Assembly (NCBI RefSeq): GCF_047663525.1
Contig: NC_092587.1
Span: 38,617,001 to 38,681,000, forward strand
Source of the DNA: Anas platyrhynchos
Taxonomy: Eukaryota > Chordata > Aves > Anseriformes > Anatidae
Direction: 5' to 3'
DNA: 64,000 bases
In this document: positions 1 through 12,994 of the stretch, in pieces
Position numbering within the stretch: the first letter of the stretch is position 1
Layout of the letters: the number at the start of each line of letters is the position of its first letter
The notes under the pieces: model-generated
What the model was told of the DNA's origin: nothing
What the model saw: only the letters and a program-made list of their open reading frames with translations
Databases searched by the model: none
Program-made: the position numbers and the translations under genes

Positions 1-3000
1 ATGAAGACTGCCATATTCAAAGTCACACATTCTTTACCAGTGGAGTAATAGAATTAACAGTATTTAAAAATAATCACACATAACACTGCAGAGACCTTAA
101 GTGCTAAACTAGTGGCGTCTGTGACCAGAGAATTGGCATTTTCTACAGTGGTTAACAAAGCAATTACCAATGGCCTTTTTACATACTTTTCTTTAATGAG
201 GAATAATATGCATGTAGAAAAGACCTACTTAAAGGCTTCATTTATATTCTTTTAAATCAGATCATTATTTAATAACTTATATACGTTGTTGTTGGAATGG
301 TATACATTTTTGCAGCTCTTTGTATTTTGTGGTAGATTGAATTGTATCACTTCTAAAATGCAAATTGATTTTTTTTAAATTAGCAGATATCTGAAGTAAT
401 ATTTTTGCAGGGTCTCCACAAGCCTATAACCGTCAACTACTTTGATATATTCTGTTCATCTTGTATGCCAAGCTGGTAAAATACATTGTAAATTACATAT
501 TAAATATTTTATCTGCTTTTACAAGTGCAGGTGCAGAAATATGTACATCAGTCTTGTCAGTGATTGTGAAGTGAATAAGTCAGTGAAAAGATGCAAGCTT
601 TTCATGTGTACTGTTGAATTGCTCATTCTATTCCCCCTTCCTGAAAATTGAAAACAGCTTTTTTTTGGTAAACTCACAGCTACAGCATTTTTTTAAGCTT
701 TTTCTGTCAAGCAGCAGTATTTAGAGTACCCCCTTAGTAGGAAGGGTATGCTTCTTTAGACTGCTGTTTAACACTGAGGCGTTTGACTCCCAGCTAAGAC
801 AGCTGGAGCATGCATTTATCTTGCCTCTGCATTTACTTCAGCCTCTCAGATATCCCCCAGAAAGTTGAAGCAAATTTAGCCCTTGTCTGTCTGGTAGCTG
901 CTAAACCAGATGCATGGGAAGCTCTTAAGCTGTACTAAGACATTTGTGTCCCAAGACAGCATTATAAACTACTTATGAGCGTAATTTTTTTCCTATATTG
1001 CAGGGCTTGAGTGAACAAATGAATTGGCATTAATGAGAACTGCTTCTGATTTTTGAGTGATTATGTGGAAGATATGGAACTGCCAGATGCAATTGTAACT
1101 TTGGGAATAATAGACAAAACTGAACTTAATCTTGACTTGCTCTTTCTCTTGTAAAGCTTTTTGAAGCCCACTTAAGGTTTGGGAGGAGGGTGTTCAGAAA
1201 TAAAGTGTATAAATTACTATCACAGAAGGAAAACAAATGGTGGTAGTTGAAACTTCAAAATGTTTTGTGGTCTGACTTTTTTTTACTTAAGTTGTCATGC
1301 TTGGAAAAACAGTAAAGGTGATGTCTATGACAAAATAGAATATTCCTTGGCCTTCCTTTTTCTGAAGGGTAGAATTAGTATTGCATATCAATGCATTTAA
1401 TGGTGTGGGTGTATTACAATGCACAACAGGAGTAGTAGTAACTAATCAGTCTGACATGTAAGAAGTGTGCTGTCTTCATCTGACTTATTTTCTCTGAAAT
1501 AATAGATGGCTTTGCTACAGACTGGTCCCAATGCTCTTTATTTCTTTTCTTTCTGCCAAAACTGCGGTGTACTTTCTCTAAAGCTGACACTGGTGTGCTC
1601 TTCTGACATTGGTGTATGCGTGATGCAAAGGTGCTCTGTTTTTGTTAGTGAAGACAAAGTTACTTGACTGTACAGAGCCTTGCTGTGAATCTAAAATTCA
1701 TTAGTATATGTGTATATTGCGACACTGTGTTAAGCCAACATCCTGATATTATATCTCACTTAAGTGAGCTTCGCCCAAATTAAAATTGGGTCAGCTTGAT
1801 TCAACAAATAGTACCTTCAAATCCATACACTAGAGAAGTCAGTCTTGTAAGTAACAAAATACTGATATGAGTGAAATTGGTGAGACTGCTCAAGATTGAA
1901 ATTTCATTATAAGAAGAGTTGCAGGTTTTTGGATTCCAATTTCAGTTTTTACAAAGATGCAAAAACAAAAACAAAAAAAAAAAAACAACTCCACTAGGCT
2001 TGATAAGGAAGCAGATATGCTCTGGCATAGATAACACATTAGAGCTTGTTTTTTCCAGAGTAGAGCTTTCCCTGCTTTGTTGAACTAGATAGCTGTGGTC
2101 CTGGCCTGGTAATTGATACAAGATGTTTACCAAAGGGAATGTTATGTTTGACTACTGAAGTGTCAAACTTAAGTAGTCTGTCTTAATGTAGTGTATTTTG
2201 TAGTAGGGGTGGTGTGAGACTTTGGTCTCACCAACAAAGCCATGTTATACCAACTCGTAAGTCACTTGCAAGACTAAAACTATTAACTACTGAAAACTTG
2301 GGTGGGGATAAGCTGACACCTTTGTATCTTAAAAAAAAAAAAAAAAAGGTTTTGGCTACTACTGTTACTACTATTATTTACAAAATACCTTTTAAAAGAA
2401 ATTGTCAGAAGTTACTGTCCTTAAATTCAATGAAACTACAGCAAGACAAATCTTGAATGGAGCTTTTCTGTCTAAGCTGCAGTTGGCCTGGACTTTATCT
2501 GTAGAACCTGATACCTTGCTAAGTACAGATGTTTATTATCTAGTGAGTACAGTTCTAAAAAAGTTAAAAGTATTTCTGACATAGGTATTACAATATACGT
2601 GTGACAGCCTAATGTCTCAGGCAAATGCCATAGACTACAGTAAGGATTAATATCAGAGTTACTTACAAACACTTGTAACAAGACTGATCCTTGTGTGAAA
2701 GGGGGGGGAAGAATTGTGCCGTGTCAGTGAGTTTTCTTAGAAGTAACAATTGTGTTTAATTGTATGAGTAGTGAATGTCACCTGAAACCTGTTTCCTTAA
2801 TACTACCTACTGATCTGTGGCATAGACTAGAATATTCGTGGTTTCTTTCAAAGTTTGAAAAGACTGAATTAGCTTGTGTATCTAAAACAAAGGCTTGAGG
2901 TGGAAGAAATTGAAAAAGTGAATGTGTCAACGTGAATATGAATTCATGAAAGTTTGTTTCCAAGACACCAGAGAATACTAGTAGTTCTTGAAACTGACTA

Positions 3001-6000
3001 ACATAAGCTACTCATTCTTGCCAAAGTAGCTCTGTTCCTGGAAGAGGCATTTTTATTATTTACAGAGGTTATCTAGATCACGTGGATCAAGTGTGCAAGG
3101 AGGTACAGATAGCTTGGTTTTCTATAGTTGATCTCAAGGATCTTCCTTGAGTAACCTAGCGTTACTACTGCATGGCTTGGGTTTTCAGGAATCTTGCCTT
3201 TGAGATCTAAATTGCCTGGTTTGTATGTCTGAAGTATCTGTTTAGGGAAAAGTGTTTTCTTTTGCTGCCAACAAGAAAACTATTTCTCATTCTCCTGAGA
3301 AGAGTGCAAGAGAACACCTATGTCTTTACCAAGTACCTCTATGGTTGCATAGGTAATACCAGCCAGGCATTTGCTACAGCATGTAAGTCAACTTTAAAAG
3401 TGCTTGCAACTTGGAACTCCCTTCCTCAGGGTAAATCTTGATAGAGATTAGTATGAGACCTTTTTTCTTGTAGTATGTGAGTATAAATACCTTTCTAAAA
3501 CAACTTTAGCTGCTCACGGTTGTGCTGTTGCTATAAATACCTGAGAGACATACGAAGTTTTATGACTTGCTGAAATAATGTCTAACAATCCAAAGTCCAA
3601 AAACATGAATGCAGCAGTTATGTATGTCTATTAATAGTTGTTTATGGATGCAGCTTTAATGTATTTAGGCACTAGTTCACAAGTTCTACGTGACCAGGTA
3701 GGCCAACTGAGACAAGCTCTACTAAATCATTTCAGATCTGTGGTGCTCAGAGATGAGTGTAACTAGTGCTAAAGACCTGGGGTGGTTTCTTAATGTGGTT
3801 TGCAGTGGATTTGCGTAGAATTCCAAGATTTGGAAATCTAATGTCCAGATGAACTGCATTGACTGGTCTTTTGAGACAGTTAAGTAATGGAGTGTTGCCT
3901 TGATTTATGTTTTTCTCTGACAATATTGACACGTTATGGACAAGCATTGGTGCTTACTACCACATCAAAAAGTATCCCTTAGCCCTTTTATGCTGCCATG
4001 TTTAATTGTTCTAGGTGTTTAACTTGTGTCTGCCTACAGCTCTTCAATTTCTGCTGTAGCTTCCAAGGCGTGTGAAAATTTTTACAGAAAGTTAGGAGGT
4101 CTCAGAATGTGGTTGGAACTCAAATGAGGTTCAGAGAAGATATTGGGTGCTGTAGAAAAGTTTAAAGAAAGTAAGAGGAATGGAAGGCCTGCTTGAGGAT
4201 AAATGGAGATCAGAAATCTTCAGAAGCTGAAAGCAAACAAGTGGGATGAATGGGTAGAGCGAGGGAATAAAAGAGGTAGGAAAAACTGAAGGTGTTGGTA
4301 ATGGACTGTATGGGCTAAGTTAACCAGCTTTTAAGAGAGCTGCTAGCATCTCCTTTCAGTAATTGCCTAATTCAAGACCTTTCTAAGATGATATCCTAGG
4401 TTAGTTTTCCTCTGTGAAATACTGTGGTTTGTTTTCTTTTTTTGGGTTGGTTTGGTTTGGTATTTCCTTGCCTTAAAGAAGATAATACAACTAATTTTGA
4501 ATGGGCTTTTGGGCACGATACTACCCTACCTAAAGATTGATTAAAATATGTTCCTTTATGAAGTATTTGGTTACTTGATTTTGTTAATTTTCACATCAAA
4601 TTCTGGGATTTTTTTCCTGATTTGTCTTCACTGAAAGAAGTTCTGATAACTGCTGTTGTGGCAGGGAGTAGCAGATGAAGACTAAGATCTTTGGTTCTAG
4701 TTGTTGCACAAGCACAAAGACAAATCAGCTCCCTTTTAACTGGGCATATTGCTCATGCTGTTTTCTGGGGTGGATTCTGATCAACACTGGCATTTTTACT
4801 TTAGGGCCAACCTGTGCCATTTCAGCGTTGTAGCCATCTACTGAACTTGGGCTTTCTCTATGAAATAATAATATGTATTCTTTCCCTTCCTGTGTTCTCA
4901 GAGCTGTCATCAGCTGCTGTGTGTAGAGCAGAGTGAGACAGAGAAACAGCTTTGAGAAATGGGAAATCTGCAATGTTTCTCGTCTTGAGCTGGCTTGGAA
5001 AGTGAGAATCTATGAAACTGTCTCCGTTCTGAGGCATTATTGTGTCCAAGATAAATTAAAATATTTTGGCTTAGAAAAAAATGTTTAAAAATCTAAATTG
5101 TTCAAATGAAAATTTATTTTAGGGTGATATATTATGATACCTCTTTGAGGCCGCCAAGTTTACTAAGCTGGGCCAAAAAGGTCAATTGGTTGGCAGGTTC
5201 TACAGCCCTAAAATGTCTCACTGCAGGGAGTAGCTGAGCATTGGTTCCATTGGGCAGTGTAGAGCTTTGATTATAGCCAATACCAGGATGTTGAAATGTA
5301 GCCTGAAAGAATAGCTTGATAGTTTCTATTTCCCGCTGATTTGTGCACTCAGGCAAACAGCACGACCTGACGTGGTTGTCACTAAGGAGCTCGTGTCCCT
5401 CTTTTCCTGCTTGCTGGCTGCCCTGTTCCTCGTGGTTAATGAATCACTACTACAGAATACCTCCTGTACAAGAAAGGAAACCTGTAGTCTCTGCTTGCTT
5501 TAGTAGCTCTTCTGCAGCAGTAATACACAGTCCTTCCTGAATTGAAAACTTTTTTTGAGAACAGTTTTTCTTAAGGGGAGCTTTTTTTAACTTATTGATA
5601 TTTGTTTTCAGTGTTCGATGTATTCAGTCCCGCTGATGTCTCGGGGGATGCAGGGTGGTGGTGGTGGAGTGAGGGTTAATACTTCATTCATAGGTTACTT
5701 GGAAGCAATGCAATTCAAAACTACAGAAACAAAGGAGGGTGAGTATATTATGCAATGATCTTCCCTGGTCTGCTGTAGCAGTTGGTCGTATCCTGCCTCC
5801 AAACCAGTGAAGGAAGACGTTGGAAAGTTGATAGAGTCCTTGCTGTCTCTGGGACCTAAATCCTGATTCTAGGGTACTGAAAGTAGCTTAGAAGGAAATA
5901 CAAATAGAGAGGATTGGAGATGGCAAGAACCCCATCTCATCTTTGCTCTGTCCTGTGACAGATCCAAACTCATGTAACAGGTTCTTTTGAACTGTTGAAA

Positions 6001-8240
6001 CTTAGACTGCGAACTCTTCAGGTTAACCAGCACTCCATTCCGAAAGGGCCACAGGCTTGGAATTCATGTTGTAAGGTAACAAGTGTTGTTTCCTTTTCAG
6101 AATAGGAAACTAAAAATAGCCTGAGGCAGTTTATTAGTGGAAATAGAAGAAGAAAGCACTTAATACCAAAACACTTGAATGCTGTCAGTGCTACTTGATC
6201 ATACAGACATTGTACTGTTTCTTGTCAGATAGGTTCAATGAGCTTCCCAGGCTCAATCAAACAATTTTATTTTTTTTTTCCTGAACCCAAAGAACATGTT
6301 AACAGGACACAAGGCAACACTGGAAAGGGCATGGCAATTTTTAACATCAGGTAACATGACATTGTCAATGCTGTAGGAATGCTCTACTTGTATCTTGTGG
6401 ATAAAAGATTTTTTTTAAAGGTATTTTGAAAATATCTAGAAGATGCTTTGCAAGCCTTAATTTTTCCCAGTGTATTGCTGCAGCTGAAGTTCCTAAATAC
6501 TTCTCAGAATATTTTGTACACATTTAAATAGGGATAGTTCTGTGATAAATTAATTCCAAATGATAAATAAAGTAAGAACACAAGAACAACTTTAGCATGA
6601 CTGCTGTTCTGTCAATGTCTGATACAAAAACTGAATGTGTACCTAAGCAGGAATGGATCAATAGATGAGAAAAATGTGTATTGGAAAAAAAAATATATAT
6701 ATATATGAAAAAAACAGAGTTGGGCAGTCTAATAGGGTAGAAAAGCTAAAAACTTGTTACTGTCGTATCTGAAAATTCTCTCACGTAAAATAAATGATAA
6801 AATTTGAAACCTGAACAGTCTGAAATAAAGTGGCTCTGAAAATTGCTGGGGGCTGTGGAAGAGCTGGCTTATGAATAGGTTTGGTTTAAAAAAAAAAAAA
6901 AGAGGCTAAAGTTTTTTTCATGCTACAATTTCTGAACACATCTGAATATAATCTGCTGAAAGATGGCTCTAAGAGGTGAAATCTGGCTCAGAAAGTTTGC
7001 TCTGACTGTGCTAATGTGCCCCAGGGACTGTAGGGTGAGCAAGGACTCATCAAAATGAAGCTTTAATACTCAAAACCCAGAGCAGTTGCTAAGGGAGAAG
7101 CAGATGCTGTTGAACCACGTTTGGTTCCATGTCTGTTGAACCAACAACACTGAGAATTTACCGACAGTGCGGTGTTGATAGCATACCGATGTCCCACCTC
7201 TAACGAATGTCTGTGCACACTTCCCCAGTGAAAGTCACTGTTCGGCAGATGCTGAGGGTTTGAACTGGATGGACACTGAGAGAAAGTAGCAGGAACAGAA
7301 GGGCTGCACAGTTGCTGCATTGGTTGTTCTCAACCCCTTCATCTGCACTTTTCAGAAGTCAGTACTTAGATCCAACTATCTTTGCATCAAGGGGTGTATT
7401 TTCTGTTTGAGTAGTTTATTGATCAAAAAAAGTAAGATCTTAAGGTTTTTTTTGAGTAAATTTAGTGCTTTCACTGATTTATTCTTCCCACACACTGTCA
7501 GCATCTCACAAGGTGAGTGTCCTGTGGGGAACATTTCAGGTAGTGAGAGGTGGCAGCATCCAATGCACCTCTGCTCGTGCCATTGTTTGGTGACTTCAGT
7601 TAGAGTAACAAAACAATAAAACAATCCTTGACCATAAGATGTGCCTGTACTTGTTAGAAAAGTTGGTTTGAAGTTTTAAAATATTAGATTGTGCTTTGAT
7701 TGGAGCGTTCTGGGAATCCTGACAATCCTTTCGGTATGTGAATACTGCAGTGCTTGGCGCTGTGGGACCTTGACGGGTTTTCAGGACTTAAGGATTTCAG
7801 CTTGTATAGGAAACAGTGATCCCTGAAGTGGATTATGGTGCCAAATAGGAAAGAATTATTTGTTAAAGACAAGACGCCTATCTAGCATTGCTTCTAGAGC
7901 AGTTAAGATGAAATACAGCCTTGGCTACCCGCACCCTAAAAGAATTGTTCTGTTGGTTTCCTGTTCTTTCTGGGAAACGTTTCTGGTTGGTGGTGTTGTA
8001 ATGCATATGTAGAAGCATTTGGGGTACTACTGCTTGTCTTTGCTCTCTGAATTCCTCGCTTTGGCAATGCTGGTTTATGCCAATCAGCTCAGCAAACAAC
8101 AGATCAGTTTCTGTTTAGTCATCACTCTCGGATAGTTTCCAGCTCCCCTCTGGTGGCTGATGCAATCGTGAATCTTTCCTTGCATGGCAAATACAGAGCA
8201 TTTCGTGTTGGTGTCTGTTCTGCTTGTTTTATATTTAAAT

Positions 8241-8252
8241 AATAAAAATAAA
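8241..8252 (+). terminator. Double AATAAA, candidate transcript 3' end
   Basis: Two consecutive AATAAA hexamers (8241-8246 and 8247-8252) are followed by a T/GT-containing stretch. If the left part of the window is the 3' UTR of the upstream gene (RAB21 by synteny), this is a good candidate for its distal end. Other AATAAA copies lie at 7615-7620 and near 6565. No transcript evidence is available here. Confidence 0.3.
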
Positions 8253-9854
8253 ATGTCTTGTCCCACCAAGAGAACATTGTAAACTTGTCATCAGTCTTAT
8301 AAACCGTAATTTTTTCTTATGTCGATTCTTGAATGTTTTAGGTTGTTTCATATTCTGGAATTCTGTTAGTATTCGATATGCACAGATTAAAAAAAATAAT
8401 AATCTGGTTCACAGACAAACTCACAGCTGTGGTTATGTATATATATGAAGTGTGACATGTCAAAAATGCTTGAAGAAAGCTCCTCATCTTGTGTACTGCC
8501 TTCATATCTCATACGTCTCCATGCCTTCACACTCCAAATGCAAATAAATGCTAGTGGGGAAAGGGATTTTCTTCCTTATAATTTCAGTCTGCTTAGTTCC
8601 TTTGTCTCTGTCCTTGTTTAACCTTGCAGCAGAAGGAAGCCAAGCATGGAACATAAATGTGCCAGTGTGCTCTACTTCCACAGGTTAGGTGTTGCATGTT
8701 TTTTTTAAAGGACCAGGTAGGAAAGAGCCTCTTGGTTTCCACATTGAGGGAGAGACAATAACTGAGTGTAGGAGATCCTAATTGGTCCCAAAGGCTACAT
8801 TTTATTTTTACTGTGTAAATTAGGCCTGGGCATAAGGACTTCTGGCCTTGAGAGCAAATGGCACAGTACAGCTTCTCATCCATGTGCCTAAACCATCTGT
8901 TCCCCTTTGAAAAACTTCTATACACTGCCTGCTTGGGATGGCTGTGTGTTCACCACACTGTATCTAGATATTGGCCTGTAGAGAACCTGAATGCTATGGA
9001 CCATAGTTATACATAGAAGCACGCTAATGATGAAACAGCAAGGATGACAGGAGGTCAGTACCCCAGGTTTGCTTGGTTTATTTCATGTACCTGCAGCCTG
9101 GTCTCCCTTCTGTTCTTTTAATTGTGAAGTAGGATGGGAGGCTTATTTTATTTTCTGTTCCTCTTGTATGTGGAAAATGAGAATATGTGACAGGTAAATC
9201 CTGGGATAGGGATATCCTTTGTGATATAATTCATGCTGTGGACTGGCACCTCTTAGAATATGAGGAACTCAAGCCTGGACTGCAACTTCCTCTGGGGTGT
9301 TCTGCTGCAACTGGAGTCCAAGACAGCACCACATTTACTGCATGCTTGTTACCTGTGACAAACTGGGATGGCCTGGAAAAATTATGGGTTGCATTTGTCA
9401 AAGCAAAGCTTGAAACATAACCTTTTGCTGTAAGCGAAAAAGATGTCACAGGAAGGTGTTTTTTGGCACTGAGTATCTTTGTTTCTCTGTTGTGAGGTTT
9501 TTGTTTGTACAAATTAAGCCTGTGATGGAGGGACTTGACAGAATCTGTACTTGTCTTGTGCAGGCCAGGTTTTCATGTGGTTGGGCATGTGGGCAGATGA
9601 CACTTCTGAATACGGGACTGGAGCCTGGAGCTCTGCTGAAATAGCTGTGTGAACAATAGCAGCTGCTGCAGCTCTTGGCATAGCAATAATAGCTACGCTT
9701 GCAGCTGTGACAGCAACAGAAACCACAGGAAAGCCAGGAACTCTTTCTGGCTGCACAGTCAGTGACTACCTTTATGGTACAGAAGATTCCTCATCAGAGC
9801 AGTTGACTACTTAAAATCCAAAGGAGTGTTGGCCACCAAGCTGATGGTACCTTC

Positions 9855-9888
9855 CTTGCACAGATCTAAGATCTGTGCATTGTGCAAG
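9855..9888. repeat. Compound palindrome
   Basis: GCACAGATC (9858-9866) and GATCTGTGC (9870-9878) form a perfect 9-bp inverted repeat with a TAA loop. CTTGCACA (9855-9862) and TGTGCAAG (9881-9888) form a second, overlapping 8-bp pair. It lies about 60 bp upstream of a CR1 fragment. Function unknown. Confidence 0.6.
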
Positions 9889-9945
9889 GGGCTGGATGCT
9901 GTCATAGATCTGTGTAATGTTACCTTGTGCTCTTATTACTGGCCT

Positions 9946-10252
9946 TAAGGAAGATGGAGCCAGACTTTTCTCAGTGGTGTCCAGTAGCAGGACAAGAGGA
10001 AACAGGCACCCATTGAAATACATGAAAATCTATTTAAGCATAAGAAATATATTTTTCACTCCAAGAGGTCAAACACTGAAACAGCTTGATGGGGGAGGTT
10101 GTGGTGTCTTTATCCTCGGAGATAGTCAAAATCCCCCTGGACAAGATCCTGAGCAATCTGTTCTAGTTGATACTGCTCTAAGCAGGAGGGCTGGACCAGG
10201 TAATATCTATAGGTTCCTACCAACCTCAACCTTTCTGTGATCCTGTGATATT
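9946..10252 (+). mobile_element. CR1 LINE 3' fragment (plus strand)
   Basis: The stretch follows the 3' end of avian CR1 in sense orientation: the AAGGAAGATGGAGCCAGACT block, a reverse-transcriptase C-terminal remnant (GTRGNRHPLK), the block encoding loss-degraded 'ILGDSQNPPGQDPEQ', then the terminal segment CAACCTCAACCTTTCTGTGA and a TCCTGTGAT tail. It is truncated at the 5' end and its frame is broken, so it is a dead copy. Confidence 0.85.
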
Positions 10253-10656
10253 GCAACCTGAAAGTGAAGAGTCATTTTGCTCTCCATCTTGAATAATGAC
10301 ATGCTCGTTGTTATGCAATGATGGCTTGCAAAAGAACAAGGGAGAATAGCTCAAGGGGAATATCTGGGAGATTGGGAAACTAGCTAGAAAGTGGTAAAGC
10401 ATCTCAGGGATTAAATTACTCTGTGTGACCAAGAAAATTCTGTGTTCTTGTGAATGGGACTCTGTGAAAGGACTGCAGTGGGAAAGGAGTCCCAGGAAGA
10501 GTCCTGTGGGAACTGTTAAGCCCTCACCAAGGAATCTTCTGGCAGAAACTCATTTCCTATGACTGGTGGAAGGAGAAGGAAGCTGCAATGAACACATCTC
10601 CATCAGTGGAACATAAAGTCTCAAGGCTAAGCCCGGTCATTGTCTTCTCATGGTGG

Positions 10657-10694
10657 TTTTTATTTATTTATTTATCTATTTTATTTATTTATTT
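10657..10694. repeat. (TTTA)n microsatellite
   Basis: Imperfect TTTA repeat interrupted by one ATCTA. Confidence 0.85.
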
Positions 10695-12966
10695 TCTTCT
10701 CAAGACATTGCATCCAGAACACTGTGATGTTAGGTATAGGCATTCAGGCTCCATTGAGCTTCAGGGATGATCAAGAATTTTCTGGTCAATGATTTTTGAA
10801 GAGGGTACCTTTCTTATAACTCATCTTCTCCAAGTCCAGCGTCCAAAGCCCTAGCTGCTGCTTTTCTTAGTAAATGACAGAAAATAGCTTTTTGTCTTTT
10901 TGCTCAGGCTTTGAGTGAGCTATAGTTCCCTAGACAAATACTGATTACCTCAGCACAAGTCTGGCAACAATAACCAGTCCTAATTAAATTGTCGTTATCT
11001 AGATTAAAACATTTAAGAAAATCAGTCTAGAAATAATTTACCACTTCCTGGATATTTTCACAGCTCCACCTCCTTCAAACATTTCTGCTGAGTTTCTCTG
11101 TGCTTAGCCTCTGCTAAGTAATCCTCTTCTGTCTTTATGTAGAACACTTTTGCCATTATTTTGACTTGTGGTTCCATGTTTGGCAAAGCAACTCTGGCTG
11201 TGTGCATAGATACACAAACCCACTCATATATAGAGTCTCTAACAGTACCACATCATAGTAATTTTTAATTTCCACACATTGTTTATATTCTCCTTGAGTG
11301 ACCATACAAATTGATGTGGGAATGCTGGAAGCTTAAGGGTGGATGCATAGGAGGAGAGCACAGGTTAGAATTTAGCGAGCCTACAGATGCACTGTAATCA
11401 ACTGTCAGTTAGCATGCTTCTAGCCATGGGAACATTACAAGAAGCAGCTTTCAGTAGTATTAGATTACGACATTACCTTATAAATCTCATCAAAGATCAA
11501 GATCCTGCTGTGCTAGATTTTTGTAGCCTGGTCTCTAACCCTGGTCTATAAGCCAGTCTCTTGAAAGGTGGCAGTATCTTGAACTGGCTTTCCTTTAAAT
11601 GACCCTTCAAATAGCTCCTTCAAAAGCAGCTATCAGCCCTAATTTGGGTCAGGAGTAAGCAAGACTTTTGCCCACCCTCAGATGAGAAAAAGCAAAATCT
11701 GTCTTTCTCAGAGCAGGATCTTCTGTAAGCACGTTAACGCTGGGTATGTCTAACTCCTACACACTGATTTTGATCCCTCTTTCAGCTGAGAATCATGCTT
11801 TGCAGCTGAATCCAATGCTTTTGTAGCTGTTTTCCTGTGTGTGCCAAGAGGTTGTACATTGCCCTGAGCAAAAGTGATCCTAAGCAATCTGACCCAACTA
11901 CAGAATTTGTCCTGCTTTGAGTAGCGAGATGTACCTGACAACCTACAGAAGGGTTTTTCAATGGTCAAAAGTACAATATAGATATTAATCTAGCTGAAGA
12001 GTTCTAAATTTGAGAAGCCAGAAGCAAATTATACCACTATTTTATGAGAGACAAAAAAGGCCCAATTACTTTTGCTCCTTTGGAGTAGCAAACCACTTCC
12101 CTGTGAGCATCCCATCTACTTGTTTTGAGTAAACAAAATCGGGGTTACCCAAACTGGGGGATACACTGTTTGCTCAAAACATTTTATAAAGTGTTTGAAT
12201 ATATAAAAAAGTAGTCTTAAAAAACAACTTGATTTATGGCTGTCAACAGGACCGAACATTTGAGACTTACTGAGTTAAAGGTACTTTTTTATTTAATCAG
12301 ACTTTAATTTTTTTATATTTAAGTAGTAACACACGTTATGTGCTTTCACAGGTAAAGAAGATGAATGAAAATTCGCTGATATCAGCAGGAGAATTGTTTC
12401 AGTTTGTAAACCCGCACGCATCCAAATACTGAACATTTGCTAACGCTGTCGAGATTGTCATTAGAATTTGGCTTTATCCCATTACGAAGATGAACGTGTT
12501 AGGTGTTGAAAGCCAAGGGAAATCTCATCTACAAGATGCCGCATTTTTCACTGACAACAAAAATCTGGCGTTAGGGCAGCTTGACGGCGCGTGTGGGGCT
12601 GGTGTTTCCTTAGTGTTGATGTTGCGGAAGAAAGGAAAGGAACCAACTGGAGAGTGATTTTACGTCAGATTCGCAATAAGGCACAAATTAAGCACAATCT
12701 CAAGGTGGTGATGATTAAATCTCAATAGCAGAGTGGCTCTGTGCTTCTGTGGGTACAGTCGGGGGGGGGGGTCAGGAGGAAGCCTGCGTAGGCCCCGGCG
12801 GGGCGGGGCTGGGCTGCGAGGAGAGGCGGTTGCTAGGGGGCGGGGCTTCGGGGGCGGTCCCCACCCGAGCGCGCATGCGCCGGCGGCCGAGGGGCTGACG
12901 GGGCTTGTTGTGGGGCGGGGGGGGGCAGCACGTGAGGAGCGCAACGTCACCATAAACACTCGTAGG

Positions 12967-12978
12967 CAAGATGGCGGC
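12967..12978 (+). promoter_or_regulatory. TBC1D15: TISU / YY1 element over the start codon
   Basis: CAAGATGGCGGC matches the TISU consensus SAASATGGCGGC at every position, with the ATG at 12971. TISU (translation initiator of short 5' UTR) serves both as a YY1 transcription site and as a start signal used without scanning on very short leaders. It decides the choice of this ATG and predicts a 5' UTR of about 5-30 nt. Confidence 0.8.
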
Positions 12979-12994
12979 GCCTCCGAGCGGCAAG
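12971..12994 (+). CDS. TBC1D15: TBC1D15 exon 1
   Basis: Codes for MAAPPSGK (residues 1-8), ends in phase 0, donor AAG|GTAACG. Two residues shorter than the human N-terminus as recalled. Confidence 0.93.

Larger units (their letters stand above)
1..12700. other. Upstream region without recognised coding exons (probable RAB21 3' UTR/flank)
   Basis: About 12.7 kb of AT-rich sequence with short A, T and G runs, and no open frame that I recognise as a conserved protein. In other amniotes the gene directly upstream of TBC1D15 on the same strand is RAB21, so part of this region may be its long 3' UTR. I do not see the RAB21 last coding exon, so this is inference from synteny. Within it I can support only a plus-strand CR1 fragment near 10 kb, a TTTA microsatellite, candidate polyadenylation signals and small palindromes, listed separately. 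Confidence 0.35.

Noticed and set aside
9187..9420. Plus-strand 77-codon frame
   Set aside because: No similarity to a known family, no splice or promoter context; likely chance.
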